64,000 nucleotides of DNA from Actinomycetota bacterium (lineage in GTDB: Bacteria; Actinomycetota; Coriobacteriia; Anaerosomatales; Anaerosomataceae), in NCBI GenBank assembly GCA_009668945.1, contig SBEH01000005.1:1-64000 (forward strand). Direction: 5' to 3'. How positions within the stretch are numbered: the first letter of the stretch is position 1; each line of letters opens with the position of its first letter. A program made the translations under genes and the position numbers. The notes beneath the pieces were generated by a model that was not told the origin of the DNA, did no database searches, and worked only from the letters and a program-made list of their open reading frames with translations. This document shows positions 43,614 to 51,930 of this stretch, one piece after another.

Positions 43614-44726
43614 ATGCGCCCGAGCCGACCGATCGCACTCGCAGCGGCCGTGTTCGCGCTGACCGTTCACTTCGCAGCGCCGGCGTACGCGCAGGAGGCT
43701 GCCCCGGCCTCACAGGCCGCCGGCTCCCTGTCGCCGTCGATACCCTTCGCCGGACTCTCTGAAGCGGTCATAGGAATCCGCGAGGACCTCGATGCCGCGA
43801 CCGCTCGGGCGTACGAACTCGAGGCCGAGATCACGGCGCTGGACGAAGACAACCGCGCGCTCGCTGAGCGTATCGCCGTCACGGCCGGACGGATCGCGGA
43901 GCAGCAGGCTCTCGTGGACGCCGCCGAGATCCGGCTTGCAGAGGCGCAGGCCCGGTATCGCAAGCGACTCATCGAGGTCTACAAGCGCGGCTCCTTCGAC
44001 CCGTTCACACTCCTGCTGTCGTCCGACACGCTCTCGGAACTCATCTCACGTGCCGCCATACTCACGCGTATCGCCGAGGAGGACGCACGCGTGGTGTCCG
44101 ACCTTAACGTCGCTGCAGCAGACGCACGCTATCAGCGCACTGTTCTGGCTGACATGCAGGCGCAGGACCGCTCATTGAAGCAAGCTCAAGACGAGCGCCT
44201 CAAGACCCTGAAGCGCCTTCTCGAAGAGCAGGACGCTCTTGTCGCCAGGCTGACCGTGGAGGCGCGTGAGGCCCTCCTGAAGGCGCGCACGCTCACAGCC
44301 GAGACCCGCCAGCAATGGCGCGCCTCATCGATTCCCATCGGCACGCAGATTCCGCGAGCGACCGCGACCGTCGACGCTCACCCGGACCTTGAGTACGTGA
44401 TCTCGGGCTACATGCCGCGCGCCTACACCTCGACCGGGCAGACGTTCACAGCGGTATGCAGCTGGTACGGCCCCGGGTTCAACGGACGCGGATCGGCCTC
44501 GGGCCAGATATTCAACGAGGACGATCTCACCTGTGCCTCCCGCACCCTGCCCTTCGGGACGGTCCTGGCGCTGACCAGGGGCGAACACAGGATCATCGTC
44601 TACGTGAACGACCGTGGCCCGTATATCGAGGGCCGGGATCTCGACCTGTCCAAGGCGGCCGCGGCGGAACTCGGATTCAGCGGAGTCGCGACCGTTCAGG
44701 CCGAGATCGTCGTGCCCGTGCAGTAG
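43614..44726 (+). CDS. Secreted coiled-coil protein with RlpA-like domain
   Basis: The 370-residue protein has a signal peptide ending near A-Y-A-Q (about 22), a coiled coil (about 55-235) and a C-terminal double-psi beta-barrel of RlpA type (W-Y-G-P-G-F-N-G-R-G, R-T-L-P-F-G-T, V-N-D-R-G-P-Y, D-L-S-K-A-A-A). RlpA proteins are septal and, in some species, lytic transglycosylases. Two residues of the known acid-base motif are seen (D in N-D-R-G-P, D in D-L-S). ATG 43614 follows GGAGGTG. The shared N-terminal architecture with the divergent gene suggests a common regulation. Confidence 0.88.
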   Translation: MRPSRPIALAAAVFALTVHFAAPAYAQEAAPASQAAGSLSPSIPFAGLSEAVIGIREDLDAATARAYELEAEITALDEDNRALAERIAVTAGRIAEQQALVDAAEIRLAEAQARYRKRLIEVYKRGSFDPFTLLLSSDTLSELISRAAILTRIAEEDARVVSDLNVAAADARYQRTVLADMQAQDRSLKQAQDERLKTLKRLLEEQDALVARLTVEAREALLKARTLTAETRQQWRASSIPIGTQIPRATATVDAHPDLEYVISGYMPRAYTSTGQTFTAVCSWYGPGFNGRGSASGQIFNEDDLTCASRTLPFGTVLALTRGEHRIIVYVNDRGPYIEGRDLDLSKAAAAELGFSGVATVQAEIVVPVQ

Positions 44727-44789
44727 GCCGACGGACCATCCGCCCTCGGCGGGTGACATCCCAGTGCCGGCCTGACGCGATCTTCGACT

Positions 44790-45305
44790 TCAGGAGACGT
44801 GTATCAGAGAGACGATCTTCGGCTCGCCGAGCTTCTCTCGTCCGCCGAGGAAATCGAGCTCGATCAGGAACGCGAATCCCGCCACCTTGGCGCCGATCTT
44901 CTCGACAAGGCTTGCTTTGGCCGCAGCCGTGCCGCCCGTCGCTAGAACGTCGTCGACTATCAGCACCACGTCGTCGGCGATGAACGCGTCGGTGTGAACC
45001 TCGAGCGAGTCGGTGCCGTACTCGAGTTCATACGTGTGAGAGGTCGTGTTCCATGGCAGTTTGCCTGGCTTGCGCGCGGGAACAAAGCCCGCTCCGAGCT
45101 TGTACGCTAGCGCCCCTCCGAAGATGAAGCCCCGAGCCTCGGCTCCCATCACCTTGGTCACGCCCGCATCAGCATAGGCTGCGGCGATGGTGTCGATGGC
45201 ACCGCGGAATCCTTCGGGACTTGCCAGCAGTGGCGTGATGTCCTTGAACACTATCCCCTCTTTGGGGAAGTCGGGAATGTCACGGATGTACTGTTCAAGC
45301 TCCAC
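44790..45305 (-). CDS. apt: Adenine phosphoribosyltransferase
   Basis: Apt salvages adenine to AMP. The 171-residue enzyme has the PRPP-binding motif V-L-I-V-D-D-V-L-A-T-G-G-T and the R-G-F-I-F-G loop. GTG 45305 with AGAGGAGG five bases upstream gives the usual length; the longer frame from 45338 adds an unusual N-terminus. It follows hpt by 51 bases, pairing two purine-salvage genes. Confidence 0.95.
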   Translation of the reverse strand: MELEQYIRDIPDFPKEGIVFKDITPLLASPEGFRGAIDTIAAAYADAGVTKVMGAEARGFIFGGALAYKLGAGFVPARKPGKLPWNTTSHTYELEYGTDSLEVHTDAFIADDVVLIVDDVLATGGTAAAKASLVEKIGAKVAGFAFLIELDFLGGREKLGEPKIVSLIHVS

Positions 45306-45356
45306 GCGTTCCTCCTCTAGTGCCTTCGGATGCATCAAGTGTAGCGCAGCGCCGGA

Positions 45357-45905
45357 CTACCGCTCCCAGACTTCCTCGTGCAGTGTGGCGACGTACGGAA
45401 GGTTCCGCCACACCCCGTCGAGGTCCAGCCCGTAGCCGACGAGGAACCGGTCGGGGACCCGAAAGCCACGATACTCGATCGGTAGGTCGACGAGGCGCCG
45501 GACGTCCTTGTCCAGCAGGGTGCACACCGCGAGACTCGCCGGCTTCCGCTCGCGGAGCACCCTCATCAGGTAGTTGAGGGTCAGCCCGGTGTCGATGATG
45601 TCCTCGACCATCAGGACGTCCCGTCCTTCGATGGGATCGTCGAGATCCTTCGTGATCCTGACCGCGCTCTCGGCTCCAGGTCCGTACGAGGATATCGCCA
45701 TGAAGTCGACAGTAAGCGGAAGATCGATGGATCGACACAGATCCGCAAGGAAGAAGAGACCCCCTTTCAGCACCGTGATCAACACCAGGTCTCGGCCTGC
45801 GTAGTCGGCGACTATCCTTGAACCGAGATCGGCGACTTGCGCTGCAATCTCGTCCCCCGTGAGCAGCACTCGGTCGATTCGCGAGTCGGACAGATGCAGC
45901 TTCAT
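45357..45905 (-). CDS. hpt: Hypoxanthine phosphoribosyltransferase
   Basis: The 182-residue purine-salvage enzyme has V-L-K-G-G-L-F-F, the PRPP motif V-E-D-I-I-D-T-G-L-T and F-L-V-G-Y-G-L-D near the C-terminus, matching Hpt. The ATG overlaps the stop of the upstream gene by four bases (ATGA). Confidence 0.95.
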   Translation of the reverse strand: MKLHLSDSRIDRVLLTGDEIAAQVADLGSRIVADYAGRDLVLITVLKGGLFFLADLCRSIDLPLTVDFMAISSYGPGAESAVRITKDLDDPIEGRDVLMVEDIIDTGLTLNYLMRVLRERKPASLAVCTLLDKDVRRLVDLPIEYRGFRVPDRFLVGYGLDLDGVWRNLPYVATLHEEVWER

Positions 45906-46357
45906 GCGTTCGACTGGTCAGCGTCTCTGACCGCGTCGAGTCCACCGCCTTCAGAATGCTCGCGCGATACCACAGGGATGCCGTACTTGAATAGCAGCTT
46001 GCGGAAGTCGCGCTGGTACAGGACGCGGATGGATACGTCCGGGTAGAGCTCCTTCAGCCTGCGGACTTTGCGATTCTTCTTCGTGACGAGCTTCTGGCTC
46101 ATCGTCGTGAGCTCGATGTAGAGGTCGAACTCGGGCAGGTAGAAGTCCGGTGAGAACGAGGCTAGGACGTTGCCCTGGCGGTCCCATTCCAGCGGGAAAG
46201 TGGTCGGTTCGTATTCCCAGGCGATACGATAGTAGTCAAGGATCTGCGCGGCCACGCGCTCGCTCGGATGCGCAAACGCCGTCCGGGCTACCCGGTCGGA
46301 CAGAGGCAGACCCGCCGCCTGATCCTCGAAAGGCTCGTCGAGCGGTTCGTCGTTCAT
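45902..46357 (-). CDS. PD-(D/E)XK-like conserved protein
   Basis: The 151-residue protein contains S-P-D-F-Y-L-P-E-F-D-L-Y-I-E-L-T, fitting the PD...(D/E)XK order of a small restriction-endonuclease-like fold, followed by K-K-N-R-K and the R-V-L-Y-Q-R-D segment. The usual last motif lysine is not obvious (E-L-T in place of E-x-K), so catalysis is uncertain. No methyltransferase or toxin partner is nearby. It overlaps hpt by four bases. ATG 46357 lies only five bases from the MerR stop. Confidence 0.65.
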   Translation of the reverse strand: MNDEPLDEPFEDQAAGLPLSDRVARTAFAHPSERVAAQILDYYRIAWEYEPTTFPLEWDRQGNVLASFSPDFYLPEFDLYIELTTMSQKLVTKKNRKVRRLKELYPDVSIRVLYQRDFRKLLFKYGIPVVSREHSEGGGLDAVRDADQSNA

Positions 46358-46362
46358 AGTGT

Positions 46363-47073
46363 TCAGGCGATGTCCTCGAACAGGCTTGAGACGGCGCGAC
46401 GTATCATGTGGTCTTTCAGCTCGCCGGTCTTGCTCATCAAGTCGACTAGCGTCTCCACCAACTTCTGACGCGCCTCCGGCGTACGGTGCCGCACTGAGGG
46501 CATCAGGATTTGCTGGTAGAAGGCCGCTTCACGTTCCGCGAACGTCTCGTACATGCGCATATGCCGCGGTTCGATTCCGAATCTGCGCAGTTCCCAGCAC
46601 GTGTGCGCAACGCGGATGTCCGGACCGGGCAGCTCCTCACCGCGTTCTCCAGACACCAGAGTCACGATCCCGAACGACGCCAACTCCCGGATGAACGCCG
46701 TCGGCAGTCCGAGGACGTCCGGCGCCCGGTCCAAGGGGACCGTCTCGGCGTCATCGAGCGGCAGCGCCATCGCTTCTGACTGCTCTACCGCCGGCTTGAT
46801 CTCCGGAGGGAGCTTCCCGTGGTCCAGGTCGTCGAGCTTCTCTCGGATGACGGAGAGAGGCATGAAGTGGTCCTTCTGCAGTCTCAGGACGAGTTCGAGG
46901 CGCTGCACGTCGGCCGGGCGGTACTTGCGATAGCCTCCCGCCGTACGCTCCGGAGAGATGAGGCGCTCCTCCTCGAGGAAACGAACCTTGGAGATCGTGA
47001 GGTCTGGGTGTGCGGCGGATAGCTTCTCCACGACTTCCCCGATAGTCAGGTAGTCGCGCACAGTCGCTGACAT
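46363..47073 (-). CDS. ftsR: MerR-family regulator, FtsR-like
   Basis: The 236-residue protein has an N-terminal MerR winged helix (L-T-I-G-E-V-V-E-K-L-S, V-R-F-L-E-E-E-R-L-I-S-P-E-R) and a long helical C-terminal part. It resembles Mycobacterium Rv1828/Corynebacterium FtsR, a MerR-like activator of ftsZ-related functions. The FHA gene directly upstream matches the GarA-FtsR order of Actinobacteria. The start is ATG 47073; the long open frame that continues upstream is a shadow of the FHA gene. Confidence 0.85.
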   Translation of the reverse strand: MSATVRDYLTIGEVVEKLSAAHPDLTISKVRFLEEERLISPERTAGGYRKYRPADVQRLELVLRLQKDHFMPLSVIREKLDDLDHGKLPPEIKPAVEQSEAMALPLDDAETVPLDRAPDVLGLPTAFIRELASFGIVTLVSGERGEELPGPDIRVAHTCWELRRFGIEPRHMRMYETFAEREAAFYQQILMPSVRHRTPEARQKLVETLVDLMSKTGELKDHMIRRAVSSLFEDIA

Positions 47074-47075
47074 CT

Positions 47076-47522
47076 CTAGGCACCTCCGCCACTGAGGAAG
47101 ACCATCTGGAACCGCCCTATTTGAACGGTATCGCCGCTCCTGAGCGTCGCGTTGGTGACGATGTCGTCGTTGACGTACGTTCCGTTCAGCGACCCCACGT
47201 CTTCGATACGTACGCCGCCCGCGTCTACGTGGAGGACAGCGTGGCAGCGCGACACGGTCACATCGTTCAGGAAGATGTCGCTTCCGGGATCGCGGCCGAT
47301 GCCGATTCGTGGCTGTTCGAGGTAGAACCGCTCCCCGACCTCGACTCCCTTGCGCACGATGAGTACCGGGACCTCCGTAACACCGACATCGATGGCAGTC
47401 GACGGCTCGGCGATCTCGCCGACCGCCTCGAATGAGGCCGTGGCTCCTTCGGAGTGCAATCCGCACTCGTCGCAGACGCCTTCCGCGAATCCGTCGGCGC
47501 CGCACACGGGGCACCGATCCAT
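47076..47522 (-). CDS. Zinc-ribbon FHA protein, GarA-like
   Basis: The 148-residue protein combines an N-terminal zinc ribbon (C-P-V-C-G ... C-D-E-C-G, 4-21) with a C-terminal FHA domain (G-I-G-R-D-P-G-S-D-I, V-S-R-C-H-A, S-L-N-G-T-Y-V-N). FHA domains bind phosphothreonine. Actinobacterial GarA regulates glutamate/2-oxoglutarate enzymes when its N-terminal threonine motif is phosphorylated. That E-T-T-S motif is replaced here by the zinc ribbon, so regulation must differ. The start is ATG 47522; ATG 47531 and GTG 47528 are alternatives. Confidence 0.82.
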   Translation of the reverse strand: MDRCPVCGADGFAEGVCDECGLHSEGATASFEAVGEIAEPSTAIDVGVTEVPVLIVRKGVEVGERFYLEQPRIGIGRDPGSDIFLNDVTVSRCHAVLHVDAGGVRIEDVGSLNGTYVNDDIVTNATLRSGDTVQIGRFQMVFLSGGGA

Positions 47523-47565
47523 CGTCACCATCTCCTCGCAGGCGCGCGAGAGCACCTGCATCCGC

Positions 47566-47826
47566 CTAGGACAGGAGTCCGAAGTCCTTGGTCTTGAAGG
47601 ACTGCGATATCTGCTCTTCAAGCGCCGCCACGACCTCTGGCGTCTCCAGCACCTTCGCGAGACGCTCCTCGCTGAGCCGGTTCCTCACGTACGGGTCGGC
47701 AAGCGCGTCGGTCAGCTTGCGGCCCGTGTGTACCTCTCGGATGACGTACTCGACGACCCTCTCCTCCACCGCATCGACGGCAAGCTCGTCGAGGAACTCC
47801 TGGATCTTGTCGGCAACACTCGACAC
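47566..47826 (-). CDS. Uncharacterised small helical protein
   Basis: The 86-residue protein is predicted to be helical and charged, with I-Q-E-F-L-D-E-L near the start and K-T-K-D-F-G-L-L-S at the end. No family is recognised. It lies between the RsiG-like and FHA genes on the same strand, 39 bases from the former, so it is probably co-transcribed with the regulators. Confidence 0.65.
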   Translation of the reverse strand: MSSVADKIQEFLDELAVDAVEERVVEYVIREVHTGRKLTDALADPYVRNRLSEERLAKVLETPEVVAALEEQISQSFKTKDFGLLS

Positions 47827-47865
47827 CCGTACCTCCTCGTCACGTGCTGAACGCGCTACGCGCGT

Positions 47866-48189
47866 TCACTCCTCGTCCTCGTCCTCGTCCTCGTCTTCCA
47901 CATCGACGGTCACGTCGTACCGAGACACGCCGTGGAGATCGTTCGCCAGGATCTCGATCAGTCGCTCTATGTCTCTGCCCGAGACAACGCCCTTGCCGGA
48001 ATCCCGGTCCTCCTTCAGTCTGCGCACAAGCTCGGCGCGAAGGATATCGATCTTCCCGTGAAGGACCCTGCGCCGGTAGCTGACCTTCTGCTCCTCTTCG
48101 TACAGCTCGTCCAGCAGCCCGCGCAGCTGATCGACCGTACGCTCCCTGAGATTGAGCAGCGTGTCGTCGGCAGCCCTTTTCCCGCTCAC
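47866..48189 (-). CDS. RsiG-like c-di-GMP-binding anti-sigma factor (candidate)
   Basis: The 107-residue protein has a two-helix coiled-coil core with E33-x3-S37-x2-R40-x3-H44-x3-D48. This matches the RsiG c-di-GMP motif E(x3)S(x2)R(x3)Q(x3)D apart from H for Q. RsiG holds a sigma factor of the WhiG/FliA class when c-di-GMP is bound. One motif per chain suggests a homodimer, as known for Rubrobacter. The tail is strongly acidic and encoded by four CCTCGT repeats (minus strand ACGAGG). No sigma factor gene is in the window. The call rests on a short motif. Confidence 0.58.
   Translation of the reverse strand: MSGKRAADDTLLNLRERTVDQLRGLLDELYEEEQKVSYRRRVLHGKIDILRAELVRRLKEDRDSGKGVVSGRDIERLIEILANDLHGVSRYDVTVDVEDEDEDEDEE
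47871..47894. repeat. Four CCTCGT repeats
   Basis: Four perfect copies of the hexamer CCTCGT lie within the coding sequence of the RsiG-like gene and encode an alternating D/E tail. Slippage here would change tail length without a frameshift. Confidence 0.85.
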
Positions 48190-48223
48190 GTTCCCTCCTC
48201 TGCCGTGTCATCCGGTTCGCGCT

Positions 48224-48251
48224 ATTGTATCAGAGACCGGTGACGTCTCTG
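48224..48251 (-). promoter_or_regulatory. Extended -10 promoter with inverted repeat
   Basis: On the minus strand TACAAT (48229-48224) is preceded by TGA, an extended -10. Two bases upstream is a 7-bp inverted repeat, CAGAGAC (48251-48245 on the minus strand) and GTCTCTG (48237-48231), with a 7-base spacer. It covers the -35 region, which has no good hexamer. This would suit a regulator-controlled promoter for the RsiG-FHA-MerR-hpt-apt run. Confidence 0.6.
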
Positions 48252-48285
48252 CTTCGACCTCTACTCGACCTAGACCCGGACCGCC

Positions 48286-49098
48286 TCACCTACCAGGCGT
48301 CGACTGACCCTGTGTCGCGGTCTCAAGCGCCACCAGGAATGACTCCTCCAGCCTGCCCGCCGCCGCCGCCGCCGCCTCTTCGTCCGACAGAGGCTCCTCC
48401 TCCAGCGTCACTCCGAGTCCTTGTTGGACCCCGCCCACGAGAGCGCTGACGATCGTGTCGCCGTCGGGCCGGTAGCCCAACACGTCGGCGATAGCCCTTG
48501 TAGCCCGGCGCAGACCGGCGCTTCCAGCCTCGCCCAACCGGAAGACGCGTGCTTCCAGATCCGCATCACGTGAGATCACGAGAGAACCGTGCTGCAGGCA
48601 GCTGTCCCGACTCCACACCTGCGCGCTGCCGGACAGCTTCGCAGCCCCGAATGAGAGATCCGCGCCCGTTGCGTGCAGGTAGCAGGCACCGGCGCCCCGC
48701 CGACCCCTCGGCCGGGCCGTCAGCTCCGCCTCGATGCCCAGCTCGCGGTACGCGGCCACGAGTGCGCCACAGAGGAAGCGGTAGCTCGCGCCCACCCCTC
48801 GAGGAAGCCCGTCGCGTACCCCGCCGATGATGGAGTACGTGATCTCGTCGTCGTGCAGCACGCCCCTGCCACCGGTCGGCCTTCGGCAGATGTCCACGCC
48901 GAATCGCCTGCAAGCGCCGCAATCTACGTCTCCGACGTCCTGGAACCGGCCGAGAGACACGGTCGGACGGCTCCAGCCGTAGATGCGCAGAGTTGGAGGG
49001 AGTACGCCGGCCGCATGCTCATCGAGAAGCGCGCGATCCACCGCCATGTTCCGCGCGCCGTCCTGAGGCCCGTCAACGATCAGACGCCAGCTGGACAT
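48286..49098 (-). CDS. lipM: Lipoate-protein ligase A family, LipM-like octanoyltransferase
   Basis: The 270-residue protein has the LplA/BPL fold: R-R-P-T-G-G-R-G-V-L-H-D-D (72-84) and K-L-S-G-S-A-Q-V. A cysteine at C139 in G-A-C-Y fits the catalytic cysteine of LipM-type octanoyltransferases rather than ATP-dependent LplA. It would attach octanoyl/lipoyl groups to GcvH, encoded in the same run. It begins three bases after the gcvPB stop. Confidence 0.82.
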   Translation of the reverse strand: MSSWRLIVDGPQDGARNMAVDRALLDEHAAGVLPPTLRIYGWSRPTVSLGRFQDVGDVDCGACRRFGVDICRRPTGGRGVLHDDEITYSIIGGVRDGLPRGVGASYRFLCGALVAAYRELGIEAELTARPRGRRGAGACYLHATGADLSFGAAKLSGSAQVWSRDSCLQHGSLVISRDADLEARVFRLGEAGSAGLRRATRAIADVLGYRPDGDTIVSALVGGVQQGLGVTLEEEPLSDEEAAAAAAGRLEESFLVALETATQGQSTPGR

Positions 49099-49101
49099 GT
49101 C

Positions 49102-50592
49102 CTACCCGCCGACGACCGGACCCGGCCGCCAGGCGAGATCCGGGCGCTTGACGGCGGCAGCCTCGTCGAGGCGGCGCACCGGTGTTGTGTACGGAGCCCC
49201 GTGCAGGAGATCCGGATTCTCGGCGGCCTCTTCGGCAATCCGCAACAGGACCGCCGCAAACCGATCGAGCGTGGCTTTCCCCTCGGTCTCGGTCGGTTCG
49301 ATCATCATCGCTTCGTCCACGATCAGCGGGAAGTACACCGTGGGCGGATGGTAGCCGTAGTCGAGCAGCCGCTTCGCGACGTCAAGCGTGCGTACGCCGT
49401 GCTCCTTGCGCATTTGCGCACCCGAGAGCACGAATTCGTGCATGCAAACGCGGTCGTACGCGAGCGGCCAGGCCTGTCGCAGGAGCTCCTTCAGGTAGTT
49501 GGCGGACAGCACCGCCTGTTCGGAGACCTCGGCGAGCCCCAAGCGTCCCATCGCCCGCATGTACGCGTACGCTCGCACAAGTACCCCGAAGTTGCCCGCA
49601 AACGACCGCATCCGGCCGATCGAACTCTCGGGAATCGAGAGCGAGTACGTCCCTTCCCCGTCCCGGGTCGCGACCGGGCCGGGAAGGTACTCCGCGAGCT
49701 GCGCGCTGACAGCCACCGGCCCTGCACCGGGCCCGCCGCCGCCGTGCGGCGTCGCAAACGTCTTGTGCAGGTTGATGTGCAGAGCGTCGAAGCCCATATC
49801 GCCAGGGCGCGACTTCCCTAGAATCGCGTTCAGATTCGCTCCGTCGCAGTACACCAGCGCGCCGATGGCGTGGACGGCTTCCGTGATCCGCGCGATGTTC
49901 TCGTCGAACAGCCCAAGCGTGTTGGGATTGGTCAGCATGAGCGCCGCAACGTCCGTGTCCAGCAGACCTTTCAGCGCCTCCAAGTCCACTCCGCCGCGCT
50001 CGTCGCTCGGCACCTGCACGACCTCGTAACCGCACATCGCGACCGTGGCCGGATTCGTCCCATGCGCCGAGTCCGGGACGAGGACCTTCTTCCGCGAGTC
50101 GCCTCGAGCCGAGTGGTACGCGCGGATCACCAGAAGACCCGTCAGCTCGCCGTGCGCGCCGGCCGCAGGCTGCAGGGTCACGGCAGGCAGACCCGCGATT
50201 TCGCCAAGCATTCCTTGAAGCTCCCACATGAGCTCCAGCGCGCCCTGCGCGCTCGACTCCGGCTGATACGGGTGAACGCCGGCGAAGCCGGGAAGCCTGC
50301 ATGCCCACTCATCGACCTTCGGGTTGTACTTCATGGTGCAGCTTCCAAGCGGGTAGAAGCCGCTGTCCACACCGAAGTTGGCGCTGGCGAGACGTTCGTA
50401 GTGCCGGGCGATGTCGACCTCGGTCACGTGCGGGAGCGCGGGAGGCACGGTGCGGACCTGTTCGCCGAGCGCGGCCTGCAGATCTACCTGCGGAACGTCG
50501 GCCCGGGGCGGCTCGACGCACCGTGACTCCTCTGCGCCGAGTTCGAATATCAGCGTGCCGATGCGCCGTTCGCGAAGGTCGTCCCCTCTCAC
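49102..50592 (-). CDS. gcvPB: Glycine dehydrogenase (decarboxylating) subunit 2
   Basis: GcvPB is the PLP-binding half of the split P protein of the glycine cleavage system. The 496-residue subunit carries the PLP lysine K277 in N-L-H-K-T-F-A-T-P-H-G-G-G-G. GTG 50592 overlaps the gcvPA stop (GTGA), so the two halves are translated together. Glycine is decarboxylated and its aminomethyl group passed to GcvH. Confidence 0.97.
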   Translation of the reverse strand: MRGDDLRERRIGTLIFELGAEESRCVEPPRADVPQVDLQAALGEQVRTVPPALPHVTEVDIARHYERLASANFGVDSGFYPLGSCTMKYNPKVDEWACRLPGFAGVHPYQPESSAQGALELMWELQGMLGEIAGLPAVTLQPAAGAHGELTGLLVIRAYHSARGDSRKKVLVPDSAHGTNPATVAMCGYEVVQVPSDERGGVDLEALKGLLDTDVAALMLTNPNTLGLFDENIARITEAVHAIGALVYCDGANLNAILGKSRPGDMGFDALHINLHKTFATPHGGGGPGAGPVAVSAQLAEYLPGPVATRDGEGTYSLSIPESSIGRMRSFAGNFGVLVRAYAYMRAMGRLGLAEVSEQAVLSANYLKELLRQAWPLAYDRVCMHEFVLSGAQMRKEHGVRTLDVAKRLLDYGYHPPTVYFPLIVDEAMMIEPTETEGKATLDRFAAVLLRIAEEAAENPDLLHGAPYTTPVRRLDEAAAVKRPDLAWRPGPVVGG

Positions 50593-51926
50593 AGCGCACC
50601 TACCTCGGCCACGAACCGGTCGATCTCCACTCGGGTTCTCTTCTCGGTCACCGCGAACAGGACGAGCCCGGCCAGATCCGATGAGGTCCTTCCGAGGTCG
50701 AGACCGGCCAGGAACCCCCGCTCCAGCATCGCGCTCTGCATCGCGGCAACGTCACCGCGGTACCGGAGGGTGAACTCGTGGCCGAACGGAGCAGCAAACT
50801 CCCTCGCGAATCGTCCGGTCGCCACAAGCGCGTCCGCGAAGTAGTGCGCTTTCGAAATGCACGATCGCGCGATCCCGGCCAGGCCCTCACTCCCGACGGC
50901 GGAAAGGTACACCGCTGCTGCCAGGGCGTTCAGCGCGTGGTTCGAACAGATGTTGGATGTCGCCTTCTCGCGGCGGATGTGCTGCTCACGCGTGGAGAAG
51001 GTGAGCACGAACCCGGGACGGCCGTCGACGTCCACGGTCCGCCCGGCCACGCGGCCGGGCATCTGCCGCAGGTGCTCTTGCCGGCACGCGAACATGCCCA
51101 GCCCCGGCCCCCCGAACGACATCGGGTTGCCGAGCGGCTGGCCCTCGGCGACGGCGATATCGGCACCTTGGGCCGCCGGGGACTCAAGCACCCCGAGGAG
51201 AATGGGGTTCGCACCCAGTACGAGCAGCGCACCCGCCGAGTGCGTCGCAGCGGCGATCGCCGGCACGTCCTCCAGCGTGCCGAAGAACGTCGGCGAGGCC
51301 ACCATGACAGCTGCGACATCGTCGGCAAGCGCGCTTGTCAGCGCCTTGGCCTCGGTCACCCCTTCGCGCGACTGTACCGCTTCCACGACGGCGGCGCCGC
51401 CTTCGACATACGTACGCAGCGTCTCGAGCCATTCGGGATGCACCGCGCCCGAGACGAGCACCCTCCGCCGCTTCGTGATCCGCACGGCCATGAGCGCGGC
51501 CTCGGCAAATGCGGTCGCCCCGTCGTACATCGACGCGTTCGCGACCTCCATGCCGGTGAGCTGGCAGACCATGGACTGGTACTCGTAGATCGCCTGCAGC
51601 GTGCCCTGACTGACCTCGGGCTGGTAGGGCGTGTATGCCGTGAAGAAGGCGGGCTTGCTGACGACGGCATCCACGATCGCCGGGATGTAGTGGTCGTAGC
51701 AGCCTGCGCCCAGAAACGACACGACCCCTTCCGAGTCTGCGTTGCGCGCCGCAAGCCCTCTCAGATGAGCCGCAAGTTCCACTTCGCCCATCGGTTCGGG
51801 CAACGCGAGAGGACGCGCGAGCCGCGCGTCCTCGGGCAGATCCGCGAAGAGCTCCTCTACCGAATCGACACCGACCACCGCCAGCATCTCGGCCCGCTCC
51901 TCGCAGGTGACCGGGATGAAGCGCAC
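50589..51926 (-). CDS. gcvPA: Glycine dehydrogenase (decarboxylating) subunit 1
   Basis: The 445-residue subunit is the N-terminal half of the split P protein, a PLP-transferase fold without the active lysine (F-L-G-A-G-C-Y-D-H-Y-I-P near 73). GTG 51926 is used, four bases after the gcvH stop. A split P protein is typical of Firmicutes, Thermotogae and deep Actinobacteria rather than mycobacteria. Confidence 0.97.
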   Translation of the reverse strand: MRFIPVTCEERAEMLAVVGVDSVEELFADLPEDARLARPLALPEPMGEVELAAHLRGLAARNADSEGVVSFLGAGCYDHYIPAIVDAVVSKPAFFTAYTPYQPEVSQGTLQAIYEYQSMVCQLTGMEVANASMYDGATAFAEAALMAVRITKRRRVLVSGAVHPEWLETLRTYVEGGAAVVEAVQSREGVTEAKALTSALADDVAAVMVASPTFFGTLEDVPAIAAATHSAGALLVLGANPILLGVLESPAAQGADIAVAEGQPLGNPMSFGGPGLGMFACRQEHLRQMPGRVAGRTVDVDGRPGFVLTFSTREQHIRREKATSNICSNHALNALAAAVYLSAVGSEGLAGIARSCISKAHYFADALVATGRFAREFAAPFGHEFTLRYRGDVAAMQSAMLERGFLAGLDLGRTSSDLAGLVLFAVTEKRTRVEIDRFVAEVGAL

Positions 51927-51930
51927 GGAC

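Noticed and set aside
44727-44789. Possible terminator between the RlpA-like gene and apt
   Set aside because: Only a short CCGCC/GGCGG stem without a T-run; not strong enough to call.
46363-47514. One long minus-strand frame covering both MerR and the FHA region
   Set aside because: The part upstream of 47073 is the wrong frame of the FHA gene; the MerR protein starts at ATG 47073.
47871-47894. CRISPR-like short repeat
   Set aside because: It is a four-copy coding hexamer without spacers; there is no CRISPR array or cas gene in the window.
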